Shown: in pieces, positions 7,150 through 12,845 of the stretch | Layout of the letters: every line of letters starts with the position of its first letter | Numbering within the stretch: the first letter of the stretch is position 1 | Source of the DNA: JACMJP01 sp046160675 | GTDB lineage: Bacteria > Bacteroidota > Bacteroidia > Chitinophagales > BACL12 | Assembly (NCBI GenBank): GCA_046160675.1 | Contig: JBJXHH010000111.1 | Span: 1 to 12,845 of the forward strand | Direction: 5' to 3' | DNA: 12,845 nucleotides | The notes under the pieces: generated by a model | Told to the model about the DNA's origin: nothing | Databases searched by the model: none | The model's input: the letters and a program-made list of their open reading frames with translations, nothing else | Position numbers and translations under genes: made by a program

Positions 7150-7671
7150 TTACATATTGTGAAAAATCATTTTCAGTTCTTGTATTCTTGCCAAATGGTG
7201 ATCGTCATGTTCCGCCACAAAATAGAACAAGTCAAAAACACTCATGGGTTCTTTCAACCTCGGGTGCAAGGAAGTTTTAAAAATATCCTCTTCGCTCAAA
7301 CTTTCCAGTAAGGAAACAGTTTTTTTTCTTAAAACTCTGAAATTAATAAGGATATCATTTACAGGTATTTGATTATAGTTGCCTTCATAGGTTCTTCTGT
7401 TAGTAAGATCAGCCTGGCGCAATTCTTTCTCGCCGTTCATAATATCCTGTAATCTTTCCTGCCACAAAGGCTCCACTTCAATTAAATGGCCTATATTTTC
7501 TTGAAATGACCAGCTTTGATCAATTTGTTTGGTCAATTCTTCCTTAGGAGTATTTTTTACTTTTTCCTCCAGGCGAATCGGTGTTCCACGGAGGCGTTCT
7601 ATCAATCCTGGGAATACATTTTGTGTTTCTTTGAAGTAAAACTTTCTATCGAACCAGGCAACTTGTTTCAT
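7150..7671 (-). CDS. DinB-family four-helix protein, putative metal-dependent enzyme
   Basis: A 173-residue protein of the DinB/YfiT-like superfamily: a four-helix bundle binding a divalent metal through three histidines. The likely triad is visible: His62 in SFQENIGHLIEVEPLW (residues 55-70), and His155 and His159 in the AEHDDHHLARIQEL motif (H-x3-H). The length is normal. Family members include thiol-dependent transferases (bacillithiol or mycothiol S-transferases) and many proteins of unknown activity; DinB itself was first noted as DNA-damage-inducible. I cannot assign a substrate. The ATG overlaps the stop of the EamA exporter gene in an ATGA arrangement (7668-7671), which strongly indicates coupled translation. 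Position in the cluster suggests detoxification or modification of a small molecule related to the exporter cargo (inference). Confidence 0.88.
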   Translation of the reverse strand: MKQVAWFDRKFYFKETQNVFPGLIERLRGTPIRLEEKVKNTPKEELTKQIDQSWSFQENIGHLIEVEPLWQERLQDIMNGEKELRQADLTNRRTYEGNYNQIPVNDILINFRVLRKKTVSLLESLSEEDIFKTSLHPRLKEPMSVFDLFYFVAEHDDHHLARIQELKMIFHNM

Positions 7672-8567
7672 GTAATTTTTCTTTGTTTTCTGAATTCATT
7701 GTTTACTATGTAAACTCCTGTCAAAGTGATTAATGTGCCTAAAGCAATCCACCCGTTTAACTTTTCCTGTAGGATTAACCACCCAAGCAAAATGGCGACA
7801 ACAGGATTAATATATGCGTAGACAGAAACTCTTGCAGGATTCAATTTTATATTGGCATATATAAATAATGAGTAGGTGATTACTGAGCCAATTATGATCA
7901 GGTAGATAAGGGATAGAATTGATTCTGTATTTGCCTCAAACAGGTTCATGCTATATCCTGAGGCAATACAAATAGGCAATAAGATAATTCCGGCAATAAG
8001 CATCTGAATGCCGGCACCGAAAAGAACATTCGTTGTGGTTTTATACTTTGAAGTTATCACCGATCCTATAGACCACATAACCCCCGCAATTAAAGCAAGC
8101 ATGATCCCGAAGGCATATTCTTTTTGAAAAATATCTGCAAAGTATTCATGAAAGATAATGAGCAGTCCACCGAAACCTGCAAATAAACCGATTAACAGCA
8201 GCAAAGTAAATCTCGTTTTCTTGAGGATGAGAATGCTGAATAAAACTATTTCTAACGGTATTAATGCACTGATGATGGATGCTAAACCACTGCTTATGTA
8301 TTGAATTGCCCAGGTAGACAGTCCGTTTCCCAAGATCAGTAAAAAAATACTTTGTATTGAAAGAATGAATAAAGTTTTTATGTCAGGGATTCTATGTCCT
8401 TTGAGAAGGAACCAGGTTACAATGATAATTCCAGAGCATAAAAGACGTACTGCTGCTAAAAATAAACCCTGGATTTCATGGGTTGCAATTTTAGACGCAA
8501 TGTAAGTTGTGCCCCAGAAAAAACTTATCCATGCTAAAGCCAGGAAAGCTTTGTTGTTGTCTTTCAT
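7668..8567 (-). CDS. EamA-family (DMT superfamily) metabolite exporter
   Basis: A 299-residue inner membrane transporter with the standard ten membrane segments arranged as two EamA repeats, about residues 7-135 and 150-288. The first repeat opens with AFLALAWISFFWGTTYIASK, the characteristic FWG-xx-Y/F start, and the second with YAFGIMLALIAGVMWSIGSV, which carries the matching W-S motif. NPVVAILLGWLILQE near the end is the typical P-V-x-A-x-L-x-G-x-x-x-L-x-E motif. Related proteins such as RhtA and YdcZ-like carriers export amino acids or other metabolites; the substrate here is unknown. The ATG at 8565-8567 is preferred over a TTG one codon upstream. It is the first gene of the five-gene cluster and divergent from a MocR regulator, a common arrangement in which the regulator controls the neighbouring transporter. 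Export of an amino acid handled by the downstream aminotransferase is an inference. Confidence 0.92.
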   Translation of the reverse strand: MKDNNKAFLALAWISFFWGTTYIASKIATHEIQGLFLAAVRLLCSGIIIVTWFLLKGHRIPDIKTLFILSIQSIFLLILGNGLSTWAIQYISSGLASIISALIPLEIVLFSILILKKTRFTLLLLIGLFAGFGGLLIIFHEYFADIFQKEYAFGIMLALIAGVMWSIGSVITSKYKTTTNVLFGAGIQMLIAGIILLPICIASGYSMNLFEANTESILSLIYLIIIGSVITYSLFIYANIKLNPARVSVYAYINPVVAILLGWLILQEKLNGWIALGTLITLTGVYIVNNEFRKQRKIT

Positions 8568-8608
8568 CAAAATATTCTATAAAGATGATGCAAAGATGAG
8601 GATATTAT

Positions 8609-8642
8609 TTGAAATAAAACAGATTCAGTTTTTGTATTTTTG
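8609..8642 (+). promoter_or_regulatory. Candidate promoter of the MocR regulator gene
   Basis: TATTTTTG (8635-8642) matches TAnnTTTG exactly and a TTG lies at 8609-8611, 23 bases upstream, the long end of the accepted spacing. The -7 element sits between the two operator repeats, so the bound regulator would probably block it (autorepression, inferred). The predicted start near 8648 leaves a leader of about 75 bases. Confidence 0.45.
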
Positions 8643-8660
8643 CACAGAACAGATTCAATT
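8618..8660. promoter_or_regulatory. Direct-repeat operator in the divergent MocR/EamA region
   Basis: AACAGATTCAGTT (8618-8630) and AACAGATTCAATT (8648-8660) are identical at 12 of 13 positions and start exactly 30 bases apart, about three helical turns, so both would lie on the same DNA face. A weaker copy (9 of 13) may lie at 8665-8677, overlapping an imperfect palindrome CTGATTTAATTCAG. MocR regulators are known to bind direct repeats in the region shared with their target. This arrangement fits an operator for the regulator encoded at 8723, controlling itself and the cluster starting at 8567. Confidence 0.6.
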
Positions 8661-8722
8661 GTAACTCTGATTTAATTCAGATTTCCATGAGTCAATAAAA
8701 AGTATTACTCTAAACATTTTAT

Positions 8723-10174
8723 ATGCAGGTTATAGGGATTGACAAACAGGATTTTCTCTATCATCAGATAGCAGAAAAACTTGAAAAACAAATTCAATTT
8801 GGTGTTTTAAAATCAGGCGATAAATTATTGTCTGTAAGAGGGCTCAGCAAAGAGCAAGGTGTAAGTATGAGTACCGCTTTTCTTGCTTATACCCAGCTAG
8901 AGAATAAGGGACTGATTGAAGCAAGGCCTAAGAGTGGCTACTATGTAAAATTCACACCCAGGCAACTTCCGCAAATTCCGAAAGTTGATGTCTTGAAAAA
9001 AGATATTAAAAAAGTAAGTGTAGATGAAATGATCACTATGCTGTATGAAAACCTGACGATGGAAAGCGCCATCAGGTTTTCTGTAGCTGCGCCGGATGTT
9101 TCATTATTACCTGTTGCAAAACTGAACAAGGCGATGAATGAGGCAATACGAAATTCAAAATACAGCTGTTTGCAGTATGAGAACATTCATGGAAATGAAT
9201 TGTTGCGCAAACAGATTGCAAGGCTCTCTTTTAATTGGGGAGGAGTTATCACAGCCGATGATGTATTAACAACTAACGGATGTATGGAGGCTCTTGTATT
9301 TTGCCTGAAAGCTGTTACCCAACCCGGGGACACAGTAGCAATTGATTCACCTACGTACTTTGGAATATTCCAGGCGATGCAAAGTCTTGGTTTAAAGGTT
9401 CTTGAAATTCCTAATGATCCTGAAACCGGGATGGATGTTTTGTATTTGCAACGGGCGATGGCGAAAGTAAAAATAAAAGCATGTTTAGTCGTTAGTAATT
9501 TCAACAGCCCAACGGGAGGCATCATGAGTGATGAGAGGAAAAAACGATTGGTAAAAATGCTGGCAGAAAAAGAAATTCCTTTAATTGAAGATGACATTTA
9601 CGGTGAATTATATTTTGGCAGGCAGAGGCCGAGAACTTGTAAAAGTTTTGATAAAACAGGCAATGTGTTGTTGTGTTCATCAGTTTCAAAATCTTTAGCT
9701 CCGGGATACAGGGTAGGGTGGGTGATACCCGGAAAATTTAAAGATAAAGTTCTGCGTACCAAACTCATCAATACCATTACAAATGCTACCCCAACCCAAG
9801 CTGCCATCGGATTGTTTTTCGAGAACGGAAGGTATGAATTGCATTTACGTAACCTGCGAAAGGCTTTACATACTAACTGTTTAAAATACATGCAAGCTAT
9901 AACTCAATATTTTCCCGCAGATACAAAGATTACACAACCCAGGGGTGGTTATGTTCTATGGGTGGAGTTGAAAAAACATATCAATGCATTTGAAGTGTAT
10001 GAAAAAGCAATGGAACAAAATATTTCTATTGCACCGGGGCAAATATTTTCAGCAGACGCCAGGTTTACAAATTTTATAAGAGTTGGCTTTGGTATTCCTT
10101 ACAGTGATGCAGTAGAAAAAAGCTTAAAAACTTTGGGAAGCCTAATTAAAAAGTTGGGTGAAGAAAAAGTATAA
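8723..10174 (+). CDS. MocR-type transcriptional regulator (GntR HTH fused to aminotransferase-like domain)
   Basis: 483 residues, the usual size for MocR/PdxR-type regulators. Residues 11-77 form a GntR winged helix-turn-helix: LYHQIAEKLEKQI, then LKSGDKLLSVRGLSKEQGVS as recognition region, then GLIEARPKSGYYV as wing. After a linker, residues from about 100 to 475 form a fold-type I aminotransferase-like domain. PLP contacts seem intact: Asn261 in NSPTG, Asp290/Asp291 and Tyr293 in EDDIYGEL, and the Schiff-base Lys323 in SSVSKSLAPGYRVGW. Such proteins bind DNA and sense PLP or an amino compound forming an aldimine with it; most act as activators or repressors rather than enzymes. The divergent exporter-aminotransferase cluster and the direct repeats at 8618-8660 are the likely target. 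A bifunctional enzyme cannot be excluded, since the catalytic residues are present. It ends 7 bases before the stop of the convergent CotH-like gene. Confidence 0.93.
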   Translation: MQVIGIDKQDFLYHQIAEKLEKQIQFGVLKSGDKLLSVRGLSKEQGVSMSTAFLAYTQLENKGLIEARPKSGYYVKFTPRQLPQIPKVDVLKKDIKKVSVDEMITMLYENLTMESAIRFSVAAPDVSLLPVAKLNKAMNEAIRNSKYSCLQYENIHGNELLRKQIARLSFNWGGVITADDVLTTNGCMEALVFCLKAVTQPGDTVAIDSPTYFGIFQAMQSLGLKVLEIPNDPETGMDVLYLQRAMAKVKIKACLVVSNFNSPTGGIMSDERKKRLVKMLAEKEIPLIEDDIYGELYFGRQRPRTCKSFDKTGNVLLCSSVSKSLAPGYRVGWVIPGKFKDKVLRTKLINTITNATPTQAAIGLFFENGRYELHLRNLRKALHTNCLKYMQAITQYFPADTKITQPRGGYVLWVELKKHINAFEVYEKAMEQNISIAPGQIFSADARFTNFIRVGFGIPYSDAVEKSLKTLGSLIKKLGEEKV

Positions 10175-10181
10175 ACAGTTA

Positions 10182-12605
10182 TTACTTACCCGGAAGAATG
10201 ATTTCCGAACCGTCCAGAGCTGTGCTCAATTCTTTCACATTCTCAGCAGTATAACTGATTACTCTGATCTTCGCCGGGCCGAAGGCTGTTTTCTTTATAT
10301 AAGCCGAAAAAGCTTTACCACTGTTTTTGATAGCTACGTTTTCTACTGTTACATGCGAAAGATCTTTAGAAGCGACGCCAACACTCGCATGGTTCACATG
10401 AGTGTCTTTTATATGTATCAAAGAATTTTCACCACAACTCAGGCCTTTATCTCCAATGTTTTCCATCCTGCAATTTTCAACAAAAATTTTACTACCGGAA
10501 AAATCCAAACCATCATTGTTTGTATGATATATGTAACAATTTTTTACTTCGCCAGTTGTAAAGTCAGCATCAAATGCATCGCCAAAAGTGAAACCGATAT
10601 AACTGTCAGTCAGTGTAAACTTGCTTCGGATGATGTTAAGAGCATCTTCACATTGATTATGCACAATAGAAGTGTGTGAGATTTCAATTTCTGATTCAAA
10701 AATATTTACTGCGCCAAGCAAGGTCCATCCTTTATAATTTAAAGTGTTAAGTTTATCAAACACAACATGGTCGAGATATGATTTTTGTTTTGCCTGCAAA
10801 ACTGTAAAGCCCATAGCCGAAGAATCCGAAGAAAAAATGCGTACAGGCTGATCGCTGCTTCCTTTAAACACAACTGGCGACCGGGAAATAAAAGCTGCTT
10901 CATTTACAAAGTCAAACTCTGTAGCCGGGCTTGCATACACAGTGTAACCTTCAGGAATTACAATCGGTTTATTGACCTGATGTTTCCCCTGACGCAGATA
11001 AATTTTATTTCCTTCAACAGAGTACAAGGAATTAGATTCTATTTTGATGTTTGAAAATAATTCCTGCGAAGGCGTTTGTGGAAATGGGGCTTGCCATGCC
11101 TTCATACTTGTAACCTGAAACGAATCAATGCCCGGGACTTTATAAAAAACATAATCGCCTTCACCATTTGCACTGATTACTTTGCTTGGCGCCGTAGTAT
11201 ATTCATTAAATGCATCAAGTTTCACTGGGGTCTCAAAATAATATGCAACATCATCTTTTCTCGGGCTTATCCCAACAACCTGTACTGGTAAACAAAAATT
11301 ATTAATGCATGTGATGATTTGTTTCCCTGGCAAAAATTCTTCCCTATATACTTTTAAAATGTTATCTCCGGAAGGATTAATGATGTTATGGATTATGGCA
11401 GAATTTTCTTTTATGATCTTGTCAGAATATTTATAACCGGGTTGGTTCATAGAAAGTAATTTTTCCCTTGAAAGGATACTGTCACTAATACTGTTAAAAA
11501 AGGTTTTGATGTAAGTACTGTCTGTGTAAGTATTTAAATATTTTGCATACAACTCAACAAATTCCTGTTCATGGAAAAAATTTTCTAAAGTACCATTTAA
11601 TGAAACTTCTTCTTTAAAAACCGGAACTACTCCATACCCAATAAATGGCCTGTGAATGAAATCAAATACCCCGCTTTCTGAATAACCATCAAACCCAATT
11701 GGCTCAAGTTTTTGAGAGATGGGGTTAAAATAGAAACGCAAATTATGCCAGATGAGCCCATGATACGCTTTCGCAACATCAGAGATAGCGAAGTATTTTG
11801 CCATTTTTTCCAAATCAAAAACCTGAGAAAAAGGAACCTTGCCATTCCTGTATTGTGTCATAAGCGTTTGCGCATTTTCAAACAAGCTTTTCATTGCATC
11901 CGATTTCAAAGTTTGTCCTTTACTGAAAGGTTCAATTTCGGCTATTGCATATGTTGGCAACACTTCCTCAGATCTTAATGTCTTGATATCATTCTCAATA
12001 TCATATCCTCGCAAATTCCACATTCCTTCTTCAGAAAATTTTACAATAGGACCCTCTCTTCTATTTTGAGACTCAAGTAAGTTTTTATCGAAGTGTTCTT
12101 CAATTGCATAAATCCTTGAGGTATTGTTGTTCAAAGCGAAAGAAACAAAATCATACCTTGGGGTAAGTATATCTTCATACATCAACCATTGATGATACAC
12201 CCATTCGTTCAGGTAATCCCTTGTAAAAGGATCTTGCACAGAAAAGGTTTGCATACCCATAACAGCTGCATCACCCTTCAATTTGATGCGAAAGGACCAA
12301 TTGTTGTCTATCAAATGATCAGGCCAGTCACCTTTTAACCTCGCCTCACAGGAATAGGAAGAATCATTAAACAGAAGCACCCCTTTTACCCAGTCAACGT
12401 CATCATTTGTATTCAAAATACCGGCCTGCAATGCTTCCTGGCGTTTTGCTTCTATCTTTTGCATTGCCTCTGCATCTAATTGTAGGTGTAGTTTATTAAT
12501 CGAAATTTCATTTGAGGTTTCTGCCTTTTTACAACTGCAAAGTATCAATGTTATTATAACAAGAAGAAAGTAGTTATGCCCCGTACAATTTATTTTAGCC
12601 ATCAT
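10182..12605 (-). CDS. Lipoprotein with CotH-kinase-like region and C-terminal parallel beta-helix
   Basis: 807 residues from the preferred ATG at 12603-12605 (a second ATG follows directly). An in-frame ATG at 12650 would add 15 residues before the signal peptide and lies upstream of a promoter element, so it is less likely. The signal FLLVIITLILCSC-KK gives lipidated Cys25. Residues about 85-325 resemble CotH kinases: ARLKGDW (88-94), SFRIKLKG, TPRYDFVSFAL, IYAIEEHFDKNLLE (165-178) and WHNLRFYFNP followed by PIGFDGY with Asp306, the probable metal-binding Asp. The upstream Asp expected near the HN pair (287-288) seems absent, so activity is uncertain. After a linker, residues about 535-790 form short beta-strand repeats rich in Asn, Asp and Gly (NCYIYHTNNDGLDFSG, GLSCGENSLIHIKDT), a right-handed parallel beta-helix as in polysaccharide-binding or -cleaving proteins. 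A surface role on proteins or glycans is inferred. Confidence 0.85.
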   Translation of the reverse strand: MMAKINCTGHNYFLLVIITLILCSCKKAETSNEISINKLHLQLDAEAMQKIEAKRQEALQAGILNTNDDVDWVKGVLLFNDSSYSCEARLKGDWPDHLIDNNWSFRIKLKGDAAVMGMQTFSVQDPFTRDYLNEWVYHQWLMYEDILTPRYDFVSFALNNNTSRIYAIEEHFDKNLLESQNRREGPIVKFSEEGMWNLRGYDIENDIKTLRSEEVLPTYAIAEIEPFSKGQTLKSDAMKSLFENAQTLMTQYRNGKVPFSQVFDLEKMAKYFAISDVAKAYHGLIWHNLRFYFNPISQKLEPIGFDGYSESGVFDFIHRPFIGYGVVPVFKEEVSLNGTLENFFHEQEFVELYAKYLNTYTDSTYIKTFFNSISDSILSREKLLSMNQPGYKYSDKIIKENSAIIHNIINPSGDNILKVYREEFLPGKQIITCINNFCLPVQVVGISPRKDDVAYYFETPVKLDAFNEYTTAPSKVISANGEGDYVFYKVPGIDSFQVTSMKAWQAPFPQTPSQELFSNIKIESNSLYSVEGNKIYLRQGKHQVNKPIVIPEGYTVYASPATEFDFVNEAAFISRSPVVFKGSSDQPVRIFSSDSSAMGFTVLQAKQKSYLDHVVFDKLNTLNYKGWTLLGAVNIFESEIEISHTSIVHNQCEDALNIIRSKFTLTDSYIGFTFGDAFDADFTTGEVKNCYIYHTNNDGLDFSGSKIFVENCRMENIGDKGLSCGENSLIHIKDTHVNHASVGVASKDLSHVTVENVAIKNSGKAFSAYIKKTAFGPAKIRVISYTAENVKELSTALDGSEIILPGK

Positions 12606-12620
12606 TGAGTGAAAAACGGG

Positions 12621-12628
12621 CAAAATTA
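12621..12628 (-). promoter_or_regulatory. -7 element before the CotH-like gene
   Basis: On the minus strand these bases read TAATTTTG, an exact TAnnTTTG match. A TTG lies only 13 bases upstream, too close for the normal spacing. The predicted transcript start falls near 12615, between the ATG at 12650 and the ATG pair at 12605/12602, which supports the shorter protein. Confidence 0.45.
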
Positions 12629-12744
12629 AGGGATTTAGGGACAAACCCATTGTTGTTATTTCCCTGCATTCATGTAAAGAAGTAATAGCGTATTTAAACG
12701 ATATTGAAAAAGTATAGCAATTTTAAAATCTGCCGTCACCCATC

Positions 12745-12752
12745 TATCTTTG
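12745..12752 (+). promoter_or_regulatory. -7 element directly before tRNA-Ser
   Basis: TATCTTTG matches TAnnTTTG exactly and is identical to the element before the YihY gene. It ends five bases before the first tRNA nucleotide, so transcription may start at or very near the mature 5' end. No TTG is found 17-23 bases upstream. Confidence 0.5.
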
Positions 12753-12757
12753 ACCCC

Positions 12758-12842
12758 GGAGAGATGGCAGAGCGGTCGATTGCGGCGGTCTTGAAAACCG
12801 TTGAGGTGAAAGCCTCCGGGGGTTCGAATCCCTCTCTCTCCG
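12758..12842 (+). tRNA. tRNA-Ser (anticodon TGA)
   Basis: The 85 bases fold as a class II tRNA. The acceptor stem GGAGAGA (12758-12764) pairs fully with TCTCTCC (12835-12841). The D-arm is GCAG/TTGC around AGCGGTCGA. The anticodon stem GCGGT/ACCGT encloses the loop CTTGAAA with TGA at 12792-12794, reading UCA and, by wobble, other UCN serine codons. A long variable arm (GAGG-TGAAA-GCCTC region) and discriminator G at 12842 are serine hallmarks. The T-arm GGGGG-TTCGAAT-CCCTC contains one G-T pair. No CCA is encoded (CTC follows), so CCA must be added by the nucleotidyltransferase. Confidence 0.96.
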
Positions 12843-12845
12843 CTC

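Noticed and set aside
9187..9597. 136-codon minus-strand open frame inside the MocR gene
   Set aside because: It is antisense to PLP-domain coding sequence with conserved motifs on the plus strand.
10158..10679. 173-codon plus-strand open frame after the MocR gene
   Set aside because: It lies almost wholly antisense to the beta-helix coding region, and its translation has low-complexity, domain-free character; the minus-strand reading has clear repeats and domains.
12606..12650. Longer start (ATG at 12650) for the CotH-like lipoprotein
   Set aside because: It would place 15 extra residues before the signal peptide and lies upstream of the TAATTTTG element; starting at 12605 or 12602 gives a standard lipoprotein signal.
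12830..12842. CT-rich simple repeat near the right edge
   Set aside because: It is fully explained as the 3' side of the T-arm and acceptor stem of tRNA-Ser.
12758..12845. tRNA-Ser as integration site of a mobile element
   Set aside because: No integrase or repeated tRNA end is present in the window, and the sequence stops three bases after the tRNA.

Overview
The window looks like chromosomal DNA from a Bacteroidota bacterium, most likely of the Chitinophagaceae/Sphingobacteriales type (inference). The signs are AT-rich intergenic DNA with matches to the Bacteroidota promoter core (TAnnTTTG, sometimes with an upstream TTG), start codons without clear Shine-Dalgarno sequences, a lipoprotein signal ending in CSCKK, and protein families I associate with this phylum (a TPR-tailed multiheme cytochrome and a 498-residue protein of unknown function). 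I see no insertion sequence, prophage gene, CRISPR array or rRNA, and no gap between genes longer than about 200 bases.

Layout. Positions 1-443 (minus) hold the 5' part of a secreted alpha/beta-hydrolase (lipase/esterase) that runs off the left edge. Divergent from it are three plus-strand genes: an uncharacterised helical-repeat protein (637-2133), a seven-heme cytochrome c with C-terminal TPRs and a probable lipid anchor (2257-4182), and a YihY/BrkB membrane protein (4212-5174). Candidate promoters precede all three, so they need not form one operon.

The centre (8567 down to 5211, minus strand) is a tight five-gene cluster: EamA-type exporter, DinB-fold protein, PaaI-type hotdog thioesterase, branched-chain aminotransferase (ilvE) and a GNAT acetyltransferase. 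The first two genes overlap by 4 bases and the other gaps are 8, 2 and 3 bases. Divergent from it is a MocR-type regulator (GntR helix-turn-helix fused to a PLP aminotransferase-like domain, 8723-10174). The shared 155-base intergenic region holds a 13-base direct repeat (12/13 identical, 30-base period) that flanks a promoter -7 element. I infer a MocR-controlled amino-acid metabolism/export/detoxification unit; this is the most system-like part of the window.

The right side holds a large minus-strand lipoprotein (stop at 10182, probable start 12605) that joins a CotH-kinase-like region to a C-terminal right-handed parallel beta-helix. It converges on the MocR gene with only 7 bases between them. 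At the right edge is a complete tRNA-Ser(UGA) on the plus strand, with a TATCTTTG promoter element only five bases before its first nucleotide.
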